Assembly (NCBI GenBank): GCA_007922225.1 | Contig: ML679970.1 | Coordinates: 40,380,212 to 40,444,211, forward strand | Origin: Emydura subglobosa | Lineage: Eukaryota; Chordata; Testudines; Chelidae | Length of the DNA stretch: 64,000 bases | Reading direction: 5' to 3' | Part shown: in pieces, positions 49,240 through 59,960 of the stretch | Layout: each line of letters starts with the position of its first letter | How positions within the stretch are numbered: the stretch's first letter is position 1 | Notes under the pieces: model-generated | The model's database searches: none | Told to the model about the DNA's origin: nothing | Seen by the model: the letters and a program-made list of their open reading frames with translations, nothing else | Position numbers and translations under genes: made by a program

Positions 49240-49440
49240 GTGGACAGAGGGAGGGGCGTGGAGTCTAGAACCTGCAGGGGGGGGAGGGCCGGAGTTGAGC
49301 ACATGGAGGGATGGATGGGTGGAGAGTCTAGAACTTGCCAGGGGAGGGCTGGAGTTGAGTATGTGGAGGGGTGGATAGTTGGGGAATCTAGAACCTGCAG
49401 GAAGGGGGGGTGGATGGGGAGCCTAGTACCTGCAGAGAGG
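49240..49440 (+). repeat. Minisatellite, about 60-base unit
   Basis: The marker 'tctagaacctgcag' or a near variant recurs at 49,264, 49,327, 49,387 and 49,422, spaced 63, 60 and 35 bases, with 'gagttgag' and 'tggaggg' between. About 3.5 imperfect units. Confidence 0.8.
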
Positions 49441-51878
49441 CGTAGGCTGGAGTCGAGGCCATGGCGAGCGTGGGCCGGGCATGGAGAACATGCAGTGTTG
49501 GATGACGCTTTCCAGCTTTGCTGCACGCTAGCAGGCTGCGCTGTGACTGGCACACGACACCCACCTGGGGGGCTACTAGAAATGCTCCCGGGTCATGGGA
49601 GCGGCTCTTGGCTGCAGCATTGCAAGGGGCAGGCGCAGAACAACAGGGCAAGCAGAACATAAGCACAATGCGCAAGAGCAACTGCTCCATGGGGGGAGCT
49701 GCACCAGTGGTGACTCCCACGTGGCGGGGGACAGCCAGAGCTCTGTGTGCCAGGCCCCTGTCTGAACCCAAAGGCACCAGCACACGACACTGCCCTCTGC
49801 TACAGCGCTGGGGCCTGCTGTGTGTGCATGGAGCTCCCTCCCCCGCCCCCTCCGGACTAGGGTGAGGTGCTCTGAAAGGTGGTTGAGGTGCCACCGGCCC
49901 ATCCTGCTCTGTGTCAGCCAGCAGACCTGGACCATCCCTGGCAGCTGCCCCCAAGGCACTTTACCTGTAACCCTCGGGCTCTGCAAGCCTGGCTCTGGGT
50001 GACGGGGCTTCTCCTTGTGGTGATGGAGGCAGCGTGGCCAGGACCCTGGCGCCAGGACTGCTGTGACAAGGATGGACGCTGGGTGCGCCCTGACCCAGCA
50101 GCCACAGATGCGGGGCAGAGAGACGAGACGCGTGCCATGCACCAGGTTCACCCTGGGCGTCCTTCCCTGCCTTCTCGTTATTTTTAAAAAAAACCCAGAA
50201 CCATTTTTCAAAGGCGCCCAGTGGAAATGAAACGGAGGGATCGGCCCCTTCAATGGTTTCCCCCAACTTCTAAATCTGCTGGACATTTCAAACCTTTTAG
50301 GTTTTGCTCTGACTTTTTCCCCGTTTAAAATTGCGCACAACCTCCCACCCTCCAATCTTCCCCCAGCGCGGTGGGGGAGCTCTTCTGTGCAGCACCCGTC
50401 GGGCCAGATCCCCAGTGGGGTCGCTGGGATATAAATTACTATTACTTGCTGGGCAGGACTGGCCCTGCCTGTCCACGCTGGCTGGTGGAGTGTCTTCTCC
50501 CCTCCGGTCACGGTGGGGGCATTACTCCTGGTGAAAGGTGCTGGAGGGGCAGCCTGCTCCTCTAACAACCCCACAGCAGGGGCACTCCCCCCTGGCCCTA
50601 GTGAGGGGGAGATCCAGCATTTAGTCTCCAGGGCCTGCTCTGTCCTTGGCCAGGAAGCACACGGGGGGCCCCCACACAGCTCCTCTCTCTCTGGCCACGG
50701 CACAGCCACCGTTTCCCCAGGCCTGGACGGGCTTTAGTGCCATGGCGCTTTAGCCCTCGGACTCGCGACCCCCTCAATCCTAGAGCTTTGGACTCCAGCC
50801 ATCCACAGCACTGTGGGGCCACGTGGTCGTGATGGCCGCCCACAGGCTGGCCAACCCCCTGCCCGCTTGGTTGAGCTGGGAGCAAACCGCCCCCACCCCA
50901 GGGTCTAAGAGGATCAAGGCCAGCATTACACAGCCTCCTCCACAGCCGAAAAGGGGACCAGCTGCGTGGCCAAGCCCTCCTCCAGCTGTCTGGGCCGAGC
51001 GCTAAGGAACCAGGTCAGGTGGCTCCGGCGCAGCCATGTGGCTGGCGGCTTTAGCCTGTGCCCATCTGTTCAGCTCGGCCCCTGACTTGGTAATCCCCCG
51101 GCATTTAAAAGAAGATCGTCACATTGTTACTCCGGGGGCGCAGGAACCTGCCGTTTTCTTCTTGAGCCGTGGTGAACTCGCATCTCCAGTGCCATCGCCC
51201 GGGCGCTGATGGGGGCGTGGGACCGATGCAAAGGGCTGTACGCCTCAGGAGCCCCGATTACTACTGCCAGCCCCAGCTTGCAGCCAGGTGGCTCTAGAAA
51301 GGGGCATGGAGTTCCCAGGGTGCTTCCGCCAGGGAATCGGTGCAAGTTGCGGTGCTAGGCAGGGAGCCTGTGCCTGGCTCTGGCACTGCACAGACCAAGA
51401 TCTCGCTGCACCTGGCCTGCAGGTAAAGAATCAGTGCTGCAGAGGGACATGCCCTCATAGTGACGGCCCTGGCCATTGTGCTTGAGAGCCAGGAAAGAGT
51501 CATCCTGAGTGCCAGCCTCTCGCTACAGCCACGTTCCTTCCTAGAGATTGGCAATCAAGCCCAGCAGTTCTGCCCCCCAGGCCCTTGCTCTAACCATGTG
51601 ACCTGCTGCCCCTGGAATTATCAAAATGCCCTGCACGCCTCCAGCCGCTGACCCTGGGGCCTGTTCTGCCCCGGCACGCTGCGCGCCCCGCTCCCTCCCT
51701 CCGTCTGCTCTTGCTGAAACTGGCGTCCTCTCCACGTATCGCTCTGTTCCCAACTGCCATGGCAATGGGCTTCCTGGGAGACATAGCCGGGTGTCAGCGC
51801 TACGCAGGACGGCGGAGGTGGAGTCTGGGGGACAGCAGGGAACCAAAGCTGCATGGAAACAGAGGCTTGGATCTGAAT

Positions 51879-51884
51879 TTTATT
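51879..51884 (-). terminator. ABHD14B: Candidate ABHD14B poly(A) signal
   Basis: AATAAA on the minus strand about 690 bases after the ABHD14B stop; the first such hexamer I find downstream. Confidence 0.4.
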
Positions 51885-52569
51885 TGCTTTCTAAGAATTA
51901 GGCGCTGACGCCACACAGCTTGTGCGTCGGGAGGCAGGTCCCTGAATGGTCCCGGGCTGGCGTCGCTTCAGCAAGGCAGCGAGTTTGGCCTCTGTGGCGC
52001 GCCCAGGGGGCGGGTCGCTCTTCACAAGCTACACCATGGTTGATGCGGGCGTCAGCGTGTGCGCCGCCGAGGAGAATTCGCGTATCGGCTCAGATCAGGA
52101 CAGGCACATCGGCAAAGTGCGGGGGTAGGCAGGAATAGCTGGGGGGGCTGCAGGTCGGGATGATTGGGGTCACGGGCAGAGCGGTGGAGGGCTCCCGGGG
52201 ACAGGAGCTGTGAAGCTAGGATTAGCAGGAGGGGCGTGCGGTTGGGGAGCCTTCCGCTGCCCTGCCCTCGCTACCCTCCCCTCTCCCCGTGCCAGCGGCC
52301 CATCAGCCTTTACAGACACGTCGATCCCAATAACTTGAAAAAGAAGGAAAAGGATCAAGCTCCTGGCTCCCAGGAGGGTGCCTCTGGCTGCATGACTAGC
52401 CTGTGTTAGCCCCACCCAGCTTGCTGTGATCGCTAGATACTGGCAAGGAACTAATGATTAAGTACCCACTATCGTGGGAGAAGGAAGCCCGGTTCCCACC
52501 ACCTGCAGAGGGTCTGGGGACCAGAAGAGCCAGCAGTGTGCCGGCTGGGCAGAGAAGACAGGCTGTCCA

Positions 52570-55278
52570 TCAATCCAGGCTCTTCAGGAAGTCCAGCAGG
52601 CCCCGGTGCCACTCATCCGGCTTGTCCAGGTAACAGGCGTGCCCTGCTCCTTTTAGCACCAGCACCCTGTGGTTGGGCAGGTTCCTGAGGTTGTTCAGGC
52701 TCACCTCCCCCAGCTGGGTGTCCTGGTCCCCGTACACAATCAGCGCAGACGTCTAGTGGGAGGACACACAAGGCCCAAGAGCTCAGAGGGGGGTATGGAT
52801 GCGCCGCTCGCTTTGATCACTCAGCCCAGCAGCGATGGGAGAGGGGACCCCTGCCTGGGAACGTCACTAGTTCTAGGGCATTGTCTCATGGCCCCATGGG
52901 TCTGGGAATCTCCCCTCACGTGGAGTTGTTGGGAACAATCCCTTCCTGGCAGTTCTAGTCTCTGGGGGCCAGATCCTCAGCCACTGAGGAGCTTAATTCT
53001 CACTGAGCAGAGCCTCTGCCAAGCCAACCCGTGTGCCCCCAGGATTCAGGCCAGCTCTGAAGATGGGGAGCTGGCGCCTTAGGTGGACACTGCGTGGCGT
53101 CAGCTGAGGTGGCACTTCACGAAGCTAAACAATCCAGGTGGTACGTTAGAGGGGGGTAGACAGGGACGGGCAAAGGTCTAAAGGGTTGGAGCCTGGGCGA
53201 GGGTCACGTGATCTGCGTGTGCCACAGAGAGTTTAGATCTGGGGGAATAGGACACATTTTATGGGACTGTTTGTTGTATTTCTCTGCCCTAGTTCCCATG
53301 CCCCAGACTCTCTGCTGGTGCAAACGGGCCGTAACCACGTGGAACGTGACCCACGCAGTGCAGGGTTGCCGTGGCAGCTCTTCCACCATGCTGGCTCTCG
53401 GGGTAGGGGATGAAAAGCGGGGTCCCCACGCTCAATGCCAAGTGCCCGGACTGTCCCGAGAGGCTGTTGGCAGCCAGCATCAGGCAGAACAGTCCTAAGG
53501 CTGCTCTGTTACCCTGGGTGCTGGCTCAGCTGCTGGCTAGCCCCGGACAGAGATGCAGGGGAGGCAGAAAGTCATTGACTCCCCTCCGCCCACTTGGATG
53601 CTGGCTCAGGATCTGATCTCACAGCGCAGGCACCAAGAGAATAGAAACATTCCAACTAATACACTGAAGACGCCTTCTCTGTGCACAAAAACATCCCCGC
53701 AGCCCTGCCCTTCCCAGGGCTAACACGCAAGGAGTGGGTTTCCCATGGGGGAGCTGGGAGCAATCCATTTGCAGTGGGCTCAAGCTCCTATTTCTAGCCC
53801 TAGAGAATCCAGACCCCTCCCTCATGTCACCGGTGCAGGGCTGAGGATGGCCCTTACAGCAGGGTTATTTTAGCAGGAGGGGATACAAATTCCACGCTGG
53901 GGAGAAAAAAGGAACATTCTCTCCTGCAGGTTGATTTAAAAAAAAGGCAGGGGAAGGGGCGGGAGTGAAAGAGGCATGGGAAACGCAGTGTTTCCAGGGC
54001 TCTGCGCTCTATCACCTCAGGCCGGGGGCAAGGTGCCAGTCTCTGTCCCTGAGTGGGAAGAGGCCCTTTGCCCTGCTGGAGCTGCAGTGTTCCTGCTAGA
54101 CATGCAGCCTTCAGTCCTGTAGCCTTGCCACCCCATTCCCCCAGCCCAGTGGTCTCAGCCCCCACCCGGATCCCGAAGGGGCGGTACCTTGACGCTGGCG
54201 TACTGCGTGGCGGGGAACTTCTCGGTGCAGATGGGTGCCACCGGCACATAGGCCTGGACCAGGTGGCTGTGCTGGAAGAGGAACGGGAGCAAATACATCC
54301 CGCTGAGGGACGGGCTGATCACCACGGCTCGGTCCAGCTGCAGAGCCTCAAAGACGGCCTTCAGGAAACCTGCCGGGGCTGGCTGCCCAACGGGGGCCGG
54401 AGCTGTTGCCTCCTTGGAACGGCCAAGCCCTGGACCATGTGAGACAAAACCCTCTGTTACACAGAGGTCGCTGACAGGCCCCACGTGAGAAATCTACAGC
54501 CCTGGTACATCATATTCACTGGGGCCCGCCCGTTTCACTCCTACTTCACCCCAGTTACAGATGGTTTTTGGGAAGCCAGTACATTTAGAAGCCAGTACAG
54601 TAGAGAGGGGGCAGGGAGATGGCTACAGCCTTGCCACCAGTGTCACAACAGGGTGATTCCTCAGCTTTCACTGGCAGTACAACGCGGGAGAAGTGCAGTG
54701 AGCTACGGAGGGGGCTGGGAGCCAGGACACCTGGGTTCTGCTCCAAATGCTGGCAGAGACTGGTGTCGGCTGGTTAAAGGCAGGGACTTGAGTCAGAACA
54801 CCTGCATGCTGTTGTGCTGCTGACTCCTGGTATGTGTATGGGTCAGGCATATAAACTTTCCATGCCTCGGTTTCCCCATCGGATCCTGTGTCAGAGGGGA
54901 ATGATGGGTGGAGGGAAGGTGCTAGAGCTGTGCACCGCATCCTTGCTCCTACCCTGCCTACTATGGGACATGCCTCCCCCGAGGACCTTACGTCACCCAG
55001 GCACCTCAGAGCTGTTCCTCCCTCCTCACTCCCGGGCGGCCCCCCACCCCCCGCGGCTGAGCAGAGGTACCTGGCAGATCGATGGCCACAGCGCGGTAGC
55101 CAGCATCCGCCAGCTTCGCCAGCGTCTGCAGGTTGAGCCAGGTGTCAGATGAAAAGCGAATGCCGTGGAGTAGCAGGACCGACAGCGCGGGGGCCTGCTG
55201 AGCCGGCACGGCCTGCCGGTAGAACAGGGTTTGCCCATCCACCAGGATGGTGCCCTCGGTCACCTGTGGGGCAGCCAT
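52570..55278 (-). CDS. ABHD14B: ABHD14B, alpha/beta hydrolase (CIB, reported lysine deacetylase)
   Basis: Three coding exons: 55278-55071, 54429-54188, 52752-52570, with GT-AG junctions and a 633-base total, 210 aa, the same length as human. ABHD14B was first described as a TAF1/CCG1-interacting factor; later work reports transfer of acetyl from protein lysine to CoA. The protein keeps the oxyanion region [13 protein letters not shown] (35-47), [11 protein letters not shown] (67-77), the nucleophile elbow ISPSLSGMY with Ser110, the acid in VYGDQD (Asp161) and His188 in [11 protein letters not shown]. Paralogue ABHD14A is excluded because there is no N-terminal membrane segment and the wording follows ABHD14B. 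The coding start is in an exon that begins at 55306 after a ctttcag acceptor; 28 bases of 5'UTR precede the ATG. The probable noncoding first exon ends at 59629 (cctg|gtgagt), inside a CpG island. No lesions. Confidence 0.95.
54705..54885 (+). repeat. MIR-type sequence, possibly two joined copies
   Basis: 'gggagccaggacacctgggt' followed by a second 'agtcagaacacctgcatgct', then 'cctcggtttccccatcgga'. Lies in the intron between ABHD14B coding exons 1 and 2. Confidence 0.5.
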
Positions 55279-55943
55279 GGCCTCCCTGCTCGTGCTTTCC
55301 AGCAGCCTGAAAGAGAGGGGAACCTGGGCTGAGCGCTGTGCCCCTGGAATGGACTCTGGGCACATTCCCTGGTCTAGACACAAAGGGCCCTATTGCCTTA
55401 GATTTTTGCTTTCCCATCTCAGTCCTAGCAGTGGCTGAGCACCTGACCCAGTATAACACAGGGCGTTGCTGTCCATGCACTGGCTTGGCCTCACGAAGGT
55501 GGGGAGGACACTTGGAAATTTTACTTAGTATGCCCTGCACCATTCACCGGTGGAACTCACTGCCACAAGATCTCAACAGGGCCGGGAACCCAGTAGGGTT
55601 TTACAGAGGATCATCCGACAGGTGCCACGACTGATGGGGAGGCCACCTGCTGTTCCATGGGAGAGAGGATTTAAATGAGGGCCGATAAACCCGCCTGGGC
55701 CAGGCCAGGAGCTCTGCTCTGTAACCAGGCGGAGGAAGAAACAGCCCTGCCCGGAGGGCAGGGGACTCCCCAGCTGACTATGGCAGGGCTTCCTCTTCTG
55801 GAGCAAGGCAGGGCCCCACCACGGAGCCGGTGCTGCTCCGCCCCAACAGCACGGGGTGAGAGGGGGATACCTGCGGAGAGAGGAGAGGGCGGCCTCCCCA
55901 GTCTCGGGCCCCCTCAGCACGCGCATGCACACGCAGCCCTCAC

Positions 55944-55987
55944 CTGCGCATGAGCAGAGTCGCGCTGCCACCCATTAGCTGAAGGTG
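55944..55987 (+). promoter_or_regulatory. Inverted copy of the ABHD14B promoter core
   Basis: CTGCGCATGAGCAGAGTCGC is identical to the reverse complement at 59,816-59,835, followed after a 6-base variable stretch by CCCATTAGCTGAAGGTG, one mismatch from CCCATTGGCTGAAGGTG at the promoter. The NRF1-like site is kept; the inverted CCAAT box (ATTGG) is changed to ATTAG. Confidence 0.7.
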
Positions 55988-57884
55988 TGGAATTGGCAGA
56001 AGCTTGCTTTCCCCCTCTCCCTTCACAGCTAACACAGGTTCAGGTTGTTTACAGAATTTCCTGCACAGCTGGTTCATGATCAAGTTCAGCTAACTCCAAA
56101 GCAAAATTTCTCCCCTTTGTGTCATTTCTTGCATCTCCGCCTCCACTTTCAAATCTCCCCTGAGCAAATACTACAGACAGGCCAAGGCATTTCTTAGTCA
56201 CTTTCCTATTTATCAGAGAGGCGCTTTTCAAGTCTCCTATAAAACACAAGCTGCCTAGGGCTGCTTTATTTGATAAAGTATTGTGTGCATCTCTGGCTGG
56301 TCAGGCAGGCACGGGGATTTCTCTGGGGAGGTTTCCACTATGTTTAAAACCGGATTTTTATCTAGTTTCACTTTAGAATATGCCAGTCACAGCCTGTACA
56401 GTCCCACAGTGACAAGTGACTAGTTTGGGACAAATCTTGCTCCACAGTGAGCCTACTGGCCCTGAATCAGAAAGTCCAGCTCTCTGCAGACAGCAGATAC
56501 AGCCTCCGCTGGTGACAGTCACGTTGGCCGGCGTGCCATTTGTGACCCAGTCTGTGGTTTCCAGTCATTATTGCCAGCAAATGAGCAGTGCAAAACACTC
56601 TGCAGGAGCTGAAGTGGAACTGCTTTCTTCTCACATAGCCTCATCGCCGCTCACGTGAGGCTGGAGCCATGATCTTCTCTGTAGACACAGAGTAGCTTCA
56701 GAATTACCCGGGAGCAGAGCAGGCAGCGGCAGACCGGTTCCGGCTTCTTTCAAGGAACACTGAACTCCCCTGGTTAGCGGCTCAATGCAGGGCCCATTGA
56801 AATCAATGGCGAGTCTCCCGTGGACTTCAGCAGGTGTTGGCTCAGGTCCTAGCTGTCACGTGCACCGTAAACTCTCACTCTGGTGCTGGCTGCACAAGTG
56901 AAGAAGTGCGGCCCGTAGACAGCCACACATTCAGCTCTCCCGTCATACAGGCAGCATGCGGGCAGTGCTTTACAGCAGGATTTTGTTAGTCAACAAGAAT
57001 CAAGATGGTAATTGTTACTTCCTGAATCTCAAACCTCCTTCATCAAAAGGATAGCACCGCTTAGGCTCTACCGGTCCAGGCTCAGACCTGCATGTTAGCA
57101 ATTGCCCAAGGCTTCACTGATGCCGAGTTAAGGTTGCTCCGCGTGGCTTTGTGTCCTGCCACTGTGGAGAGCAGCTAGACTTAAACCGCTGTAAACTAGG
57201 AACTAGAAAGTCCTGGGCCATGCAACGCAACCTTAACCACCGGCTCTGGCCCAGCCCCCTGGGAATGGTCAATAAGGGGGTGCCACAATAAGCAGAGCTG
57301 AGGAATGCCTGAGGACCTCTGTGACAGAGCGACACAGCTTGGCACCCCCAGCTCTGTGCTACTCTTGATGGCGGCAGACCGGCTTTAAAGCACACTGCAG
57401 CCACGTGGATTTTAGTGCACTTTGCCAACTGTAAGCAGCTTATTTCGGGGCGGTCTGGATTTCTGGAGCCCCATAACCCAATGCCTCGGAATTTGCACCA
57501 CAAGGGGGCAGGGGCTGCAGCGTGCAATGTAAAGGGTTGGACTGGGGGGTGGAGGGGCTGAGAGGGAGAGCATAGCTCTGCTCCAGAAAGTACACACGAC
57601 TGTCTTCTTCACAGGGGAGTGGCTAGAGCAAAAACCTACTTCTTCCATTCTTAGGTGTCCCCACCCCTTCCCCCCACCAGCAGCCTGATCTCCTCCTCCC
57701 ATCCCAGGCCACCCTGCAGGGGAGAGCTGGGCATGATTCAAGGTCTCTTTCCTTCCCATGAACCCCTACACACACCCCAGGAACCTCCCTCAGGACTGGA
57801 GGGAGGGGAAGCCCCCTAAGGTCCACTAGCAACAGGCACCCTTGCCTCCCCCACATGACCCCTATACCCATGTGCTCCCCGCCC

Positions 57885-58023
57885 CACCCCTGCCTCGCCG
57901 CCCGTCTCCTGCCATCCCTGCTGCTGAGCCTTGGGCCCATCCAGCCTGGTGCCCAGTTCCCAGCACCAAGAGGAGCAGGAACCTCAGCTGCTGCAGTCTG
58001 GGCACCCGGGTGGCCGTGCTCCT
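57885..58023 (+). repeat. Left arm of an inverted repeat flanking the ABHD14B promoter
   Basis: Nearly identical to the reverse complement of 60,503-60,650. Best part is 57,905-58,023, with only a few substitutions and one 7-base-class indel. Confidence 0.8.
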
Positions 58024-58395
58024 GCTATTAAATGATCCAAATGAAAGCTGCCCGGCAAGCAGGCCTGCATAGCTGGGGTTAGATTATAGAGCTCGGGGGC
58101 TTGAGCTGCAGGTTCAAGTCTCCCCCTCCCTCATCTTAAAGCAACTAACTTTCCTCTTGCAGATGCTCCACTTTAATTAAGCATTAAATGGTCCAAAGTA
58201 AGAGTTGCTTGTCAGAAGTCCTGTGCAGCCTAGTGGTTTGGCCCCCCCCGGGGTGGTGTTGGAGCAGCTGCTCCACGGGGAGCAGCCGGGGCAGCTTCTT
58301 GCTGCTCGAGGCTGATCCATGTTAATTAGCTCTGAGTGAGCCATGGAGCAGGTTAGGATCATCCCCCAGTCCAGGGCTAGATTACCTGCCTGTCG

Positions 58396-58646
58396 CGGGA
58401 ACTCCTCATCAACCTCCTCCTAGCCCTGGCCAAACTGGCCATCTACAACACCAGGGAGAGGAGGTTGGCCGGGGGGTGCTCTGCAACTGTGGGGCCTACT
58501 TCCGTTCCCTTGTGTATTCACGCATCCGGGCGGAGTTCCTCTGGGCAGCGTCCGCTGGCTCCCTGGACACCCTCCGGGAGCAGTGGGCGCTGTCCGGGGC
58601 TCTCTGCTCGGTGTCCCCTTCTGGCTCCCTTCCTTTGAACCTGTGA
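58396..58646 (+). mobile_element. C-terminal LINE fragment with a frameshift
   Basis: First frame reads RELLINLLLALAKLAIYNTR, then after one frameshift near 58,475 CGAYFRSLVYSRIRAEFLW, ending at a TGA (58,644-58,646). This is C-terminal wording of a vertebrate non-LTR retrotransposon polyprotein distinct from the CR1 copies here; exact clade not certain. Non-functional. Confidence 0.6.
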
Positions 58647-58829
58647 CCCTCACGTCCCTTCCTGTTTTTTTCATTAGTTGTCCCAAGTAATCAGTTGCCT
58701 TCCAGGCTCAGTGGCTCCTCCCCTTAGGCTGGGGAGGGGCCTCTAGCAGTGGGCGGGCGCACTGCCTGGTTTGCAAATAGATGGTGGAGGAGGCGGGTTC
58801 AAATCCTGCCTCCTGAGGCCTGTTACGAA

Positions 58830-59960
58830 GGTTCGAGGAGGGAGCGCCCGCGTCTTAGGGGCCGGGGAGTCCCTGTTCCGGTCGCCTCGGCCCGTCTTAC
58901 TAGAAAAGGAGGAGGTGTGAACAGGGGGTCTGCACGTCACAGTGGTGGGGGCCGAGCCGGGGTCAAACCCCGCACAGAGGGGGGGTTGGCACAGCCCGGG
59001 CGGGGAGCCTGGCCACGGGCACAGAGCGAGTCTTTCGCTGCTGGCGGACGATCAAAGTGGGATCAAAGGGCGCAGCAAGCGGCGAGAGCTGCTGGAAACG
59101 CCTCGGCCCCAGCGGGGACCGAACTAGCGGCACCCGCCTCGAGCCCCGACCACCCCGCAGCGGCGGCGCCTTCGCGAGAGCGGCTGGGGCCAATTCAGAG
59201 CCGCCGGCCGGCGCAGGGAGGCAGGACTCGAACCCGGGTCTCCCGCGGCGGGACCCGAACCCCTGCGCCACGCGGGCCCGGCCGGCTGAGCTCGGCCCGG
59301 CGAGTCCGTCGGTAAAACAGCCCGGAGCCCCGAGCACCGCTCCCCGGCCGCAGCCGTGCCGCCCAGCGCGGCCCCACGGACGCACTCTCGCCGCACTCCG
59401 CGCCCGGCTCTCGGGCCCCGTCCCTGCCGCAGGGAGCTCGCGGGCAGCGCTGAGTCCGACAGGGGCCCCCGACTGCGGCCTGTGCGCGGCGGCTGCCCGG
59501 CTCCCGCGGCAGCTCCTGCGGGAAGAAGCGCCTGGGGCGGGGCTGGGGGACGTGGGGAAATGAGCGCCTGGGCCAGGGGGCGGGGCCCGGGGGCTCGGCC
59601 CCCCTCCCACTCCGCGCCCGCCACTCACCAGGCAGCGCCCTGGGAAGCAGCGCGAGCGCCCGCAGCGCTGAGAGACGCGGCTCCCCGCCGGGCCGAAGCT
59701 CCGCACGGCGCCGAATCGCGAAGCCGAGCAGCAGCAGCGCGCGCACCCGCCTGCCGGACAGCCAGGGACTCGCGGACTGGAACGCCCGACACCCACCTTC
59801 AGCCAATGGGCGGCGGCGACTCTGCTCATGCGCAGTTGAGCGGACATACTAAACATTCAGACCGGTGGCGCTGCAGCCGGACTGAGCGGGGGTCGGTGAC
59901 GCGTAGTTTAGTCTAGTCTAGTGGAGCCAGTCCTAGCCGGACCGGTTGTCACCGCAGTGC
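58830..59960 (-). promoter_or_regulatory. ABHD14B: CpG island with ABHD14B promoter and first exon
   Basis: Densest CpG segment of the window. Reading the minus strand, an NRF1-like TGCGCATGAGC (about 59,833) and an inverted CCAAT box (ATTGG, 59,803-59,807) precede a noncoding exon ending at 59,629 with a cctg|gtgagt donor. TATA-less housekeeping type. In mammals ABHD14A starts head to head nearby, so the promoter could be bidirectional; no ABHD14A exon was recognised to its right. Confidence 0.7.

Larger units (their letters stand above)
29475..52569. other. Gene-poor region between PCBP4 coding start and ABHD14B 3' end
   Basis: 23 kb without a convincing protein-coding exon. By inference it contains the 5' noncoding exon(s) and promoter of PCBP4, possibly in the CpG-rich segment at 44-45.5 kb, plus the ABHD14B 3'UTR at the right edge. 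The rest is repeats, listed separately where recognised. Two long minus-strand frames (43,629-44,651 and 49,576-50,709) have compositional bias and no domain, and are not annotated as genes. Confidence 0.55.
55307..59628 (-). other. ABHD14B: Inferred first intron of ABHD14B
   Basis: 4.3 kb between the noncoding first exon and the exon with the start codon. It contains the inverted promoter-core copy (55,944-55,987), an A/T-richer segment at 56.0-57.1 kb with no recognised gene, one arm of an inverted repeat (57.9 kb) and a LINE fragment (58.4 kb). Confidence 0.55.

Noticed and set aside
49576..50709. 377-codon minus-strand open frame
   Set aside because: Second-longest frame of the window, but no recognisable domain, no promoter or splice context, and it runs across unrelated sequence. 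Trp/Pro/Cys-rich composition is typical of random GC-rich frames. Worth one protein search, no more.
59220..59290. tRNA-like 'aggactcgaacccgggtctcc' in the CpG island
   Set aside because: Resembles an antisense B box, but I could not build a cloverleaf or find a matching A box.
58963..59856. 297-codon minus-strand frame and 188-codon plus-strand frame in the CpG island
   Set aside because: Arg/Ala/Gly/Pro-rich frames expected in a CpG island; the region fits a noncoding first exon and promoter better.
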